64,000 nucleotides of DNA from CALIBK01 sp037444165 (GTDB taxonomy: Bacteria > Desulfobacterota > BSN033 > UBA1163): NCBI GenBank assembly GCA_037444165.1, contig JBBIMX010000001.1:1-64000 (forward strand), written 5' to 3'. The notes beneath the pieces were generated by a model, which saw nothing but the letters and a program-made list of their open reading frames with translations, did no database searches and was not told the origin of the DNA. Every line of letters starts with the position of its first letter. Within the stretch, counting starts at the first letter, position 1. Positions 8,447 through 17,252 of the stretch are shown here, piece by piece. A program made the position numbers and the translations under genes.

Positions 8447-10120
8447 TTACCGGATCGTCCCGAGATAGTGAGTCGTGAGCTGACGCTCACGAACTTTAGG
8501 ATTGGTATAATCCGGGAGAAGCATAGGAGCCACTCGATCCGTCACTATCCCTGCTTCCTCAAGCTCTTTATGATATTTTCTCACATGATCCAACGTTAAT
8601 TTTCCATCTCTGAATTTTTCTTTAGCGTAAAGAGCCGCATTCTCTCCTGCAATCCTTCCAAACACACAGACATCAAGAAGGGAATTCCCCATCAAGCGGT
8701 TCTCCCCATGGACTCCACCCGTCACTTCGCCAGCAGCAAAAAATCCTAAAACAGAGGTTTCGCACCGGCTATTGTATTCTAAGCCTCCATTCTGATAATG
8801 GAGGGTGGGGTAGACAAGCATGGGTTCTTTCGAAATATCAATCCCATATCGCTTAAATAGAATATACTTCCCAGGAAATTCTCTCTTTACCGTTCCTTCA
8901 CCCATCAAAATATCGATCATCGGAGAATCAAGCCATACCCCCACTTTGCCGGTGGGAGTAGGCACGCCTTTTCCAATTTCTGTACATTCACGGATGAAGG
9001 AAGCGGATTCTACATCTCTCGGTTCTCTTTCATTGACAAACTGTTCTCCGTCGATATTCAGGACATTTGCTCCTGCCCCTCTGAATTTTTCTGTAATCAG
9101 AAGTCCCTCCGCCTGTTCCGGGAAAACAGCACCGGTAGGGTGATATTGAACGGTATGAAGGAAACAAAGCTTAACCCCGGCTCGATATCCCAGGACAAGT
9201 CCATCTCCCGTGGCGCCATAATGATTCGTGGTCATGAATCCTTGAATGTGGAGTCTTCCTGACCCTCCTGTGGCCATAATCACCGCCTTTGCTTTAACCA
9301 CAAAATATTCCTCGGTCTCAAGATTATATAGCACCGCCCCTGCGCAATGGCCATGTTCATTCAAGACCAACTCCACCGCTGGACAAAACTCAAGGACCTT
9401 TATGTCCTCAGGCCGATTTCTTGCCTCATCCCTAAGGGTTCTCATAATTTCAGCCCCGGTAATATCTGCCGCGTAGTGCATCCGTTTACGACAGGTCCCC
9501 CCTCCATGAAGCGTCTTTAGACGGCCATCGGGAAATTTAGTAAACATACAGCCTAAACTCTCCAACCAGGCTAATACCTTAGGAGCTTCTGTCACCAAGG
9601 TGTAGACTAACTCTGGGTCATTTTTAAAATGTCCTCCCCCCATAACATCGAGATAATGAAAATAGGGAGAGTCCTTCGTCCCTTTGGTTGCCGCCTGAAT
9701 CCCCCCCTCAGCCATCATCGTATTGGCGTCTCCGTGTCTGAGTTTGGTAGCAATCAACACTTTTGCTCCATTTTCCTGGGCCGTTAACGCCGCTGCGGTC
9801 CCTGCTCCTCCTCCTCCAATGATCAAGACGTCTGTTTCATAAGCTATTTTATTTAAATCTATTAAATCTGGATTAACCCGGCTTCGGGCTTCTAAAAGAT
9901 CGACTATCTCAGGAGAAATGGCATACCCTTTATTTACCCCTACCCGAATCTCCCTTCTCGCCCCCTCGACAAAATCGGGATGGTATTTTCTTAACCTCTC
10001 TTCCCTTTCTTTTAAGGAGAGAAGGGGAAATTCTTCCCCTCTTCTCTTCTTTTCTACTCTCGCAGGTCGAGTCGCTTCCACTCTTTGGATTAGCCTCTTT
10101 AATTCTTCAGTATAGGGCAT
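8447..10120 (-). CDS. Soluble fumarate reductase / succinate dehydrogenase flavoprotein subunit (TfrA-like)
   Basis: FAD-containing subunit catalysing succinate/fumarate interconversion. After a ~95-residue N-terminal extension come the dinucleotide fold (LIIGGGGAGTAAA) and substrate-site motifs: HPTG, TEKFRGAG, PTLHYQNGG and GENRLMGNSL, which contain the His and Arg residues that bind the dicarboxylate. At the place where E. coli FrdA has the histidine that covalently holds FAD (SHTVAAEGG) this protein has ANTMMAEGG, so FAD is probably not covalently bound. No membrane anchor gene is nearby, so the enzyme looks cytosolic, as for thiol:fumarate reductase of methanogens. ATG at 10120 follows GGAGG by 5 bases. 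Confidence 0.85.
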   Translation of the reverse strand: MPYTEELKRLIQRVEATRPARVEKKRRGEEFPLLSLKEREERLRKYHPDFVEGARREIRVGVNKGYAISPEIVDLLEARSRVNPDLIDLNKIAYETDVLIIGGGGAGTAAALTAQENGAKVLIATKLRHGDANTMMAEGGIQAATKGTKDSPYFHYLDVMGGGHFKNDPELVYTLVTEAPKVLAWLESLGCMFTKFPDGRLKTLHGGGTCRKRMHYAADITGAEIMRTLRDEARNRPEDIKVLEFCPAVELVLNEHGHCAGAVLYNLETEEYFVVKAKAVIMATGGSGRLHIQGFMTTNHYGATGDGLVLGYRAGVKLCFLHTVQYHPTGAVFPEQAEGLLITEKFRGAGANVLNIDGEQFVNEREPRDVESASFIRECTEIGKGVPTPTGKVGVWLDSPMIDILMGEGTVKREFPGKYILFKRYGIDISKEPMLVYPTLHYQNGGLEYNSRCETSVLGFFAAGEVTGGVHGENRLMGNSLLDVCVFGRIAGENAALYAKEKFRDGKLTLDHVRKYHKELEEAGIVTDRVAPMLLPDYTNPKVRERQLTTHYLGTIR

Positions 10121-10243
10121 AAATACCTCCATTCATGGGATGGCGTTGAGGGCATGAGGTATAGCCTTCTTCTCTATTCCCTCCTTTCATAGACAATTTT
10201 GGAGGAAGGAGCGCTATCCCCTTTGCCCTTGGGTCAATAGGGT

Positions 10244-10984
10244 TCAAAGATAGGTTTTATCTTTAGGTTCCCAAAATTCATCTGCCTGTTCCGGTTCAAT
10301 CTCTCTCTCGTTATAGAGTTTCTTGAGCGTCTCTTCATCCGTATCCATAAGCTCCCTGAGCATCTGCTCGTACTTTCCTTTTTGAACCTGTTCCACCATC
10401 TCGGCAAGATGTTCTGCTTTAGGCAAGATATATTTTCCATAAAGACGTCTTCCCAGGATGGCTACATTATATTGGCAGATCTCAGCAGGACACCGGGCCG
10501 TACAGAGTCCACACATTACACAGTCAAACGAGAGCTCCGCCAGGCGGACGATATCACCCCTCATGGCAGCAGCAATATAATCCATGACCTCGATATCCAT
10601 CGGACAGGATTTGGTGCACGTATTACACTGCAGACATCTAAGGATCTCGGGATAATATTTTACAATGGTTTCGATCGAGGGCTTCACCTTCTCAATATCA
10701 TAAACACTCTTTGTCGCTGGAAAGAAAGGAATCTGAGCGAGATACATGTTTGGCTGCACCACTGTCTGGCAGGCCAATCCCACTTCGATCTTATAACTTC
10801 CAGGAAATCGGTATACGGTTCCGCAGGCCCCACAGATTCCTCCCCTACAGCCACATCCTCGAATCAACTGATATCCTGCATACTCCATTGCCTTTTGAAT
10901 GGTCAGAGAGGCTGGAACCTCATACCTCTTTCCCATAATGAAGATAGGAACCAACTCTTCCTTCTTCCTTTCTTGTGATTCCAT
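10244..10984 (-). CDS. Fumarate reductase / succinate dehydrogenase iron-sulfur subunit (TfrB-like)
   Basis: About 246 residues. The N-terminal half is a plant-type ferredoxin-like [2Fe-2S] domain with a GCGCRGGICGACG cluster loop and a later Cys; the C-terminal half has two cysteine sets, CLQCNTCTKSCP and CVMCGLCTARCP, for further Fe-S clusters. Unlike methanogen TfrB it has no HdrB-type CCG domains at the C terminus, but separate hdrB genes occur upstream in the same locus. It would carry electrons between the flavoprotein and an Hdr or MvhD-type partner. ATG at 10984 follows GGAGGG. Confidence 0.87.
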   Translation of the reverse strand: MESQERKKEELVPIFIMGKRYEVPASLTIQKAMEYAGYQLIRGCGCRGGICGACGTVYRFPGSYKIEVGLACQTVVQPNMYLAQIPFFPATKSVYDIEKVKPSIETIVKYYPEILRCLQCNTCTKSCPMDIEVMDYIAAAMRGDIVRLAELSFDCVMCGLCTARCPAEICQYNVAILGRRLYGKYILPKAEHLAEMVEQVQKGKYEQMLRELMDTDEETLKKLYNEREIEPEQADEFWEPKDKTYL

Positions 10985-11045
10985 GGTTCCCTCCAACTTT
11001 TTACATAGAATATAGAGGATGAAACAGATAAGGATTTTGTATTAT

Positions 11046-12185
11046 TTAAATGGCGCCTGATTCGATTTTCAGCTCCTCTTCTTTGAAGGTGGCGACAGGG
11101 GGTGGTTCATTCACATCTCTTCCTGGGACATAGTCAAAGAGCTTCTGGATCTTTTCTCCTACGCTTCGAAAGAGGAGTGCCACTGGGAGTCGGCTCGGAC
11201 AGGCACTCTCGCAGAGTCCACATCCGATGCAGGAGGTGACCATATGGGACATCCTGATCAGATGAAAGATCAGAGTATCGGTGGGCATCCGAATCGCTCC
11301 TTTACGATCCGCCCATCTCAAGAATTGGTCTCCCTCATGCTCGAAGACTGCGGTCCGAAACACACACTCCTTGCAGTAACAGATTGGGCAAGCCACCATA
11401 CAGTTATGACACCGAATACAGGTTGAAAAGAGATCCAGGAAAGCCCCAAGATCCTTCACCTTTTCCCTGAACTCCTGAAAAGTCTCATCCCTCCTGCGGC
11501 TCCTCCGCTCAATCACCTGACGAAGCACTTCCCCCCTCTGCTTTGACCCCTCCGCCTCCTCCAACTCCACCCCTTTCTCTTTCATCTCCCTCTCAAGCCT
11601 CTCGCCAATCTCTAACCCGATCTCCTTGTCTGAAGCATATCCATAGAGTTGGATCCAAAGGTCTGCCTGAGTGACTGGGTACTCGCAGATCTCACAGGCC
11701 TTTCGAAAACTAAACCCATCAGGAGGCTTCTCCTCCCCCTTCTCCATTCTTCGGATCACCTCCTCAAACCCATCCTTTCCTTCTTCAACCATCTTTGCAT
11801 AATCCGAAACCTCAAAAGTTCCTGGACAGTCCACTCCAATAAGAAAAAGAGGATCCAATTTCACCTGAAGAAACTTCGAAAGCTCCACAATGGCCCTGAT
11901 CTCACAGGCCTTAAGGACCAAGGCCACCCTTTTGCTCAAATTCTTGATCGAAAGGTAGGAAGCCACCCTCGCCGACTGAACAGGCATGGTGGGTGAAAGA
12001 AGAAATATCCCATCCATCATCGCAGGGTCCCGAATCAAGCTCTGAACCACCCCTTCTCCTGAAGGGAGCCTCTTAGGGACAAGAATTGCCTCTACCACAC
12101 CCTTCTCCAAAAAACTTCTTAATAGAATCTTAAGAGCCTCCTCCCTTCGACCCTCAGAAACCCTCAGGATTGCTTGTCTGCCCAT
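11046..12185 (-). CDS. FrhB/FdhB-like iron-sulfur electron-transfer protein
   Basis: A 379-residue protein resembling the beta subunit family of F420-reducing hydrogenase and formate dehydrogenase. The N-terminal ~220 residues carry a CEICEYP cysteine motif and an ADLWIQLYG segment typical of this family; the C-terminal part holds dense cysteine clusters, CIRCHNCMVACPICYCKEC and CIGCGLCESACP, for at least two [4Fe-4S] clusters. It directly follows mvhD, so it probably links an Hdr module to a soluble donor or acceptor. The exact partner (NAD(P)H, formate or ferredoxin) cannot be read from sequence. Codon use is G-rich like the following Hdr genes. Confidence 0.65.
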   Translation of the reverse strand: MGRQAILRVSEGRREEALKILLRSFLEKGVVEAILVPKRLPSGEGVVQSLIRDPAMMDGIFLLSPTMPVQSARVASYLSIKNLSKRVALVLKACEIRAIVELSKFLQVKLDPLFLIGVDCPGTFEVSDYAKMVEEGKDGFEEVIRRMEKGEEKPPDGFSFRKACEICEYPVTQADLWIQLYGYASDKEIGLEIGERLEREMKEKGVELEEAEGSKQRGEVLRQVIERRSRRRDETFQEFREKVKDLGAFLDLFSTCIRCHNCMVACPICYCKECVFRTAVFEHEGDQFLRWADRKGAIRMPTDTLIFHLIRMSHMVTSCIGCGLCESACPSRLPVALLFRSVGEKIQKLFDYVPGRDVNEPPPVATFKEEELKIESGAI

Positions 12186-12255
12186 CTTGTGAACTCTCCT
12201 TTCTATGAAAAATCGGGTGTCTTCGGTACCTCCTCGTCCCTAACCACTCATCGGA

Positions 12256-12678
12256 TTAGGCATTCCATAATCGCCTCATCGGATTGGGCCCCATCTTCTT
12301 GAGCTCCTCCACCATCTTGGTCACGGTATCCGCAAACAGCTTCCCCTCACTGGCACTGATCCAACGAAGCCAAATCCGATCCTCCCCAAAACCCAATTCC
12401 TTCAATATTCCCTTCAGGATCGCCACCCTCCTTCTTGCCTTATAGTTTCCCGTCTGATAATGACAGTCTCCAGGATGGCAACCCCCAATAAGCACTCCAT
12501 CGGCCCCATCAATCAAGGCCTTCAAGATATAGATCGAATCCACTGCCCCAGAACACATCAAATGGATGATCCGAATATTCGGAGGATACTGTTGCCGCGT
12601 GGTCCCAGCAAGATCCGCCCCCGTATAGGTACACCAGTGACATAGAAATGCAATAATCCTCGGCTCAAAGTCTCCCAT
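12256..12678 (-). CDS. mvhD: MvhD/HdrE-type [2Fe-2S] electron-transfer subunit
   Basis: A 140-residue protein of the methyl-viologen-reducing hydrogenase delta subunit family, which passes electrons to HdrA. Conserved cysteines are visible in FLCHWCTYTGAD near the N terminus, MCSGAVD near residue 45, and GGCHPGDCHY near 70. Length matches the family. It lies between the long HdrA gene and the FrhB-like gene, the usual place in HdrABC-MvhD assemblies. Confidence 0.93.
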   Translation of the reverse strand: MGDFEPRIIAFLCHWCTYTGADLAGTTRQQYPPNIRIIHLMCSGAVDSIYILKALIDGADGVLIGGCHPGDCHYQTGNYKARRRVAILKGILKELGFGEDRIWLRWISASEGKLFADTVTKMVEELKKMGPNPMRRLWNA

Positions 12679-12735
12679 AGCTTCCTCCTTCAGTTAAAAA
12701 ATCGCATAACGCTATGCTTTTTACGCCATGCTTGA

Positions 12736-15700
12736 TCAGTCGATGGCTGAATCGAGGACCACCAGATTCAGTCCCTTCTCAAAGTTCTGCTGCTGGGAAG
12801 CAGCGTTTCGACAGGCTACCACACAACTGCCACACCCCTCACAAAGAGCATCAATCACCTCGGCCTTCCCTTCCTCATTGAGAACTCTCGCCCCATATGG
12901 ACAAACCGTTACACAAAGCCCACATCCGCAGCACAGCCTCGAAATCACATAGGCCCGATAAGGCTTCTCCTCAACCCTCTCCTTCGAAAGAATCGCAGCG
13001 GCTCGAGCCGCCACAGCATTGCCCTGGGAGATCGAATCCTCCATAAAATTGGGCGAATGACACAACCCACAAAAGAACTTCCCCCGTTCCAATCCATCCA
13101 GGGGTGCCGACTTCGGATTGGCCTCCTTAAAAAAACCATCCGAATTAAGCTCCAACCCAAAGACCTGAGCAAGGGATCGATGATCATTGGGCTCAATCCC
13201 TGTACTCAACACCAGCCGATCCGCCAAAAGATGGACCCGGCCCATCAACACAGGATCCACTACTGAAACCCAGAGCCTTCCTTCCTCCCTGATGACCTTC
13301 GGCTTCTCCTCCAACTCATACCGAATAAATATCACTCCCTTTGCCCTCGCCTCATGATAATAGGTCTCGTAAAACCCATACGTTCTCACATCCCGATAAA
13401 GCACATAGACCCTCACCTCCGGCTTCCACTCCTTCAACCGAAGGGCGTTCTTGACCGCATGAGCACAACAGATCCGACTACAATAAGGATGCTCCTCATC
13501 CCTTGAACCCACACATTGAATCATCACCACCGAGCGAAGATCCCCCAGGCCCTCATCCCGAACATGAATCGCCCTCTCAAACTCCCTCTGTGTCATCACC
13601 CGGGGATCCTCCCCGTATAGATACTCCTTCGGTCTTATCTCCCTGCCCCCTGTCGCAACAATCACCACTCCATGATCCACAGCCTCCTCGCCTTCCGAAG
13701 TCCCGATTCTCGTCCGATAGTGCCCATCCTTCCTCTCACACCCCAACACCTCCGCCCCCAAAAAGAGATGGATCAAGGAATGACTCTTTATTTTATAAAT
13801 AAGATCCTCAAGAAAAGGTTGAGGGTTCTCACCCCTTATTGTATAGAAGGCATTCCTCGCATTCCCCCCCAACTCCTTCTCCCTCTCTACCAGAAAGACC
13901 TCATATCCCTGCTCCGCTAACCGGAGAGAAGCCGTCATCCCAGCCACACCCCCTCCAACCACTAACCCCTTCCTCTCTATCCCATGACTTCCCCTCCGAA
14001 GAGGCTGAATCCTCCTGGCCCGCTCCACGGCCATCCGAATCAATGTGAAAGCTTTCTCCGTGGCCTCCCGTGGAAATCCCGAATGAACCAATGCACACTG
14101 CTCCCGAATATTCGCAAACTCAATCAGATAGGGATTAAACCCCATCCCCCTTGCCATCTCCTCTACCCTCTTCCGAATCTCCTTGGAAGACCCCCCCGCC
14201 ACCACCACACGATTCAAACCCTGCTCCCCAATCTTTACCTTTATCGAATTAAGATCCTCATGCAAGGAGACCCGCTTCAGCTCTCCAACATAAACTACCT
14301 CTCGAAGCCCCCTGACCCTCTCCACTAACTCCTCCATCAAAAGATTCTTCCTCAACTCCTCTCCCTGATCACAGATAAAAACCCCTATCCTCGGAATCTC
14401 CTCTCCCAGAGCCCCCTCCACAGGATACTCCCTCTCCCTCCGGGAAGGAACAGAAGAAAGAAAAGACGCCACCATCGCCGCCACACTCGAACCCTCCACT
14501 ACCGTCTCCGGGATGTCCCTGGGACCCCGAAAGGCACCCCCGACAAAGACCCCATTGACCGAAGTCTCGGCCGGATAAAACTCCCCCGTTTCACAAAACC
14601 CCTGAAGATTCAACCGAACTCCCAACCGATGAGCCAATTCCTTAATCCCTTGAGGAGGGGTGAATCCAACCGAAAGCACTACCGCATCAAACTGCTTCTC
14701 TTCAAACGTTCCATCCTCCTTCACATACGTAATCAAAAGATCCTTCGATTGCTGAAGTTCTTTCACCGAAGAAACCGCACTCCTGATATACTCAATCCCA
14801 TACTCCCTCTTCGCCCTCTCATAATACCGCTCATAGTCCTTCCCCATCGGCCGAATATCCATATAAAACACACTCACCCGTAAATCAGAAGCTCGATCCT
14901 TCGCCATCATCGCCTGCTTGGTCGCATACATACAACAGATCGTCGAACAATGAGGCTGCCCCGAAGAAGGATCCCTCGAACCCACACACTGAATAAATGC
15001 CAACCTCTCTATCCTCCTCCCATCCGAAGGACGAATCGGATAACCCCCAGTCGGAGATGAGGTCGAAAGAAGCCTCTCAAACTGAATGCTCGTCATCACA
15101 TTCCGATACCGACCAAACCCATACTCCCCCTTTCTCTGAGCCCAAAAAGGCTCAAACCCAAAACCCAGTACAATCGCCCCAACCTGAAGAACCTCCTCCT
15201 TCGCCTTCATCTCCAAATCAATCGCCCCAGGACCACACACCCTCACACACTCCCCACATCGAATACAACTTTTCGAATCGATCACAAGCCCATGAGGAAT
15301 CGCCTGAGGAAAAGGTAAATAAATCGCCTTCCTCTTCTCCAACCCTCCCCCAAACTCCCTCTCCACCTCCACCGGACAAACCTCCATACAGGCCCCACAA
15401 AACGTACATCGCTCGGGATCCACAAACCGGGGCTTCTGAAAAACCCTGACCCTGAAATCCCCTCCTTCCCCCTCCACCTCCTTCACCTCACAATAAGGAA
15501 ATAACTCTATGTTCTCATGAAGACGACTCTCATAAATGGGACAAAAAGCAGGAGGCGTGGGACTCATAAAACAGACCCCACAGGAATTGGTCGGAAACGT
15601 CCTGTCCAACAACGGGAAATAGCCCCCAATCGCAGGCGCCTGATCCAAAAGAAAAACCCTTCTGCCCATCTCTCCCAACAGAAGAGCCGCCTGCATCCCA

Positions 15701-15747
15701 GCTATCCCAGCACCCATCACTAATACCGAACCCTTATCTCCCTTCAT
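12736..15747 (-). CDS. Double-length HdrA-type polyferredoxin flavoprotein
   Basis: A 1003-residue protein made of two HdrA-like halves. The first begins with an FAD fold (VMGAGIAGMQAA), has the conserved PTNSCGVCFMSP cysteine motif near residue 52-62 and two ferredoxin-type cysteine sets (CTFCGACMEVCP, CIRCGECVRVCG). A short middle segment resembles the N-terminal HdrA domain (IGVFICDQGEE, ANIREQCALVH). The second half has another FAD fold (VVGGGVAGMTAS) and ends with CCGCGLCVTVCP and CEGCGSCVVACR clusters. HdrA is the bifurcating flavin subunit of heterodisulfide reductases. Translation start ATG at 15747. Base use is strongly G-rich on the coding strand. Confidence 0.9.
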   Translation of the reverse strand: MKGDKGSVLVMGAGIAGMQAALLLGEMGRRVFLLDQAPAIGGYFPLLDRTFPTNSCGVCFMSPTPPAFCPIYESRLHENIELFPYCEVKEVEGEGGDFRVRVFQKPRFVDPERCTFCGACMEVCPVEVEREFGGGLEKRKAIYLPFPQAIPHGLVIDSKSCIRCGECVRVCGPGAIDLEMKAKEEVLQVGAIVLGFGFEPFWAQRKGEYGFGRYRNVMTSIQFERLLSTSSPTGGYPIRPSDGRRIERLAFIQCVGSRDPSSGQPHCSTICCMYATKQAMMAKDRASDLRVSVFYMDIRPMGKDYERYYERAKREYGIEYIRSAVSSVKELQQSKDLLITYVKEDGTFEEKQFDAVVLSVGFTPPQGIKELAHRLGVRLNLQGFCETGEFYPAETSVNGVFVGGAFRGPRDIPETVVEGSSVAAMVASFLSSVPSRREREYPVEGALGEEIPRIGVFICDQGEELRKNLLMEELVERVRGLREVVYVGELKRVSLHEDLNSIKVKIGEQGLNRVVVAGGSSKEIRKRVEEMARGMGFNPYLIEFANIREQCALVHSGFPREATEKAFTLIRMAVERARRIQPLRRGSHGIERKGLVVGGGVAGMTASLRLAEQGYEVFLVEREKELGGNARNAFYTIRGENPQPFLEDLIYKIKSHSLIHLFLGAEVLGCERKDGHYRTRIGTSEGEEAVDHGVVIVATGGREIRPKEYLYGEDPRVMTQREFERAIHVRDEGLGDLRSVVMIQCVGSRDEEHPYCSRICCAHAVKNALRLKEWKPEVRVYVLYRDVRTYGFYETYYHEARAKGVIFIRYELEEKPKVIREEGRLWVSVVDPVLMGRVHLLADRLVLSTGIEPNDHRSLAQVFGLELNSDGFFKEANPKSAPLDGLERGKFFCGLCHSPNFMEDSISQGNAVAARAAAILSKERVEEKPYRAYVISRLCCGCGLCVTVCPYGARVLNEEGKAEVIDALCEGCGSCVVACRNAASQQQNFEKGLNLVVLDSAID

Positions 15748-15769
15748 CTCTCCCTCTCCATCCCATAGC

Positions 15770-16615
15770 TTATCCCAATCCCAAGGACTCCAACAAAGGC
15801 CTCGGAGAAATTAAATGCTTCCCCCACCACCTCTCCCTCTGCCCAATATCAAAAGCGACCCCCATCAGCTCCGTAAAATAGAAGACCGGGAGACCTAACT
15901 CCTGCCTCATCTCCAAGTTCATCTGACACAACCCACAGGAAGTAACAATCGCCTGAGCTCCAGCCTCCCTCGCCATAAAAACAATTCTCCCCACCATCTG
16001 CCTCACAATCGACCCATAGGTCATCGCTAAATCCGCCCCACAACAGTCCACCTTATAAGACCACTCCACAGGCTGAGCCCCAAGAACCCTCATCAGCCGA
16101 TCCATCGATTGAGGGTTCTCAGGATCATCAAACCTCGTCACCTTAGGATGCCGAACCAAAGCACAACCATAATAACAAGCCACCTTCAGCCCCTTGAGCG
16201 TCCTCCTCACCCTCTCATACACCCTCTCCAACCCAACCCGATTGACCACCACATCCAACAACGCCAAAATCTCCAGAGAAGGATCATACCTGAAACCCAC
16301 AATCTCCTCGATCACCCTTCGATCCCTCTGCTCATTCCTGAGCACATACTCCGTCCTCTTCAAATTACTAAAACATCCTGCACAAGGAACCACCAATGAA
16401 CTCAACCCGGAAAGAAGAGCCTTCGATATAATCCTCGCAGGAAGACAAAGAGAAAGAAGACGATTCAAACTGTGAGTGGCCGCAGCCCCACAACAGTTCC
16501 AATCCTCCACCTCCACTAACTCCACCCCCAACGCCTTAAAAACCTCCTCCGTCGAAAGCCCATACTCCATCGATGAAGAACGATCCGTACAACCAGGAAA
16601 ATATGAAAACCGCAT
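15770..16615 (-). CDS. HdrB-type CCG-domain subunit (module 2)
   Basis: A 281-residue heterodisulfide reductase subunit B homologue. It begins with RFSYFPGCT and contains two CCG domains: NCCGAAA near residue 41 with PCAGCF near 78, and DCCGADL near 190 with SCGLCQ near 225. In HdrB these cysteines hold the pair of noncubane [4Fe-4S] clusters that cleave disulfides. Spacing to the HdrC gene (37 bases) and long HdrA gene (22 bases) supports one complex. Confidence 0.92.
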   Translation of the reverse strand: MRFSYFPGCTDRSSSMEYGLSTEEVFKALGVELVEVEDWNCCGAAATHSLNRLLSLCLPARIISKALLSGLSSLVVPCAGCFSNLKRTEYVLRNEQRDRRVIEEIVGFRYDPSLEILALLDVVVNRVGLERVYERVRRTLKGLKVACYYGCALVRHPKVTRFDDPENPQSMDRLMRVLGAQPVEWSYKVDCCGADLAMTYGSIVRQMVGRIVFMAREAGAQAIVTSCGLCQMNLEMRQELGLPVFYFTELMGVAFDIGQRERWWGKHLISPRPLLESLGLG

Positions 16616-16652
16616 CTCCTACCCTCCAAAAGGTCTAATTATGAATAATCCC

Positions 16653-17228
16653 TCACTCCCCTTGTCCACACCTCTCAAAAATCCTCCGAATCTCCTCCCT
16701 CGCCTTTACCATGCTCGGAAATAAAGGAAACTTCCCCTTGAAAAAAAGCCTCAATCCTGACCCCAATGAATCCCTCATCCAATCCCGACTCCTCAACACA
16801 TAATCCATCAACATCGTCACCTCATGAGCCCTCCCACCCCTCCTCACGCTCTGAATAAAAGCCTCATGAAAAAGATGAATCCTCTTCTCTTTCACCTCCA
16901 CCCCTTCCTCCACCGCCATCTCCCTCAACGCATCCATCAATACCCCGATGTGAATCTCATTCGGACACCGCGTCCCACAAGTCTGACAATATACACAAAA
17001 CCAGATTGCACCACTGCCCAAAACCTCCCCCCTCCTCCCCATCTGAATCATCCGAATCAACTGATTCGGCTTAATATCCATATAAGGAGCCGTCGGACAA
17101 CCCGCCGTACACTTCATACACTGATAACATAACTCCACCCGCTCCCCACTCCGACTCCTCACCTCCTCCAAGAAAAAAGAACTCTCCTCTATCCCCTTCA
17201 ATCCCTTTTCCAATTTTTCCACCTCCAT
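16653..17228 (-). CDS. HdrC-type iron-sulfur subunit (module 2)
   Basis: A 191-residue ferredoxin-like protein with two [4Fe-4S] motifs, CYQCMKCTAGCP near residue 34 and CVYCQTCGTRCP near 78, followed by a helical C-terminal region. This is the standard HdrC arrangement, carrying electrons from HdrA to HdrB. The sharp change in base composition of the locus occurs just upstream of this gene, at about 17.24 kb. Confidence 0.92.
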   Translation of the reverse strand: MEVEKLEKGLKGIEESSFFLEEVRSRSGERVELCYQCMKCTAGCPTAPYMDIKPNQLIRMIQMGRRGEVLGSGAIWFCVYCQTCGTRCPNEIHIGVLMDALREMAVEEGVEVKEKRIHLFHEAFIQSVRRGGRAHEVTMLMDYVLRSRDWMRDSLGSGLRLFFKGKFPLFPSMVKAREEIRRIFERCGQGE

Positions 17229-17252
17229 TGTCGTTGTTCCCTTTTTAAATTT

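Noticed and set aside
13000..17200. Many long open reading frames on the plus strand, rich in Pro, Ser and His
   Set aside because: They are mirror images of the G-rich codons of the real HdrA, HdrB and HdrC genes on the other strand; no ribosome sites or known domains.
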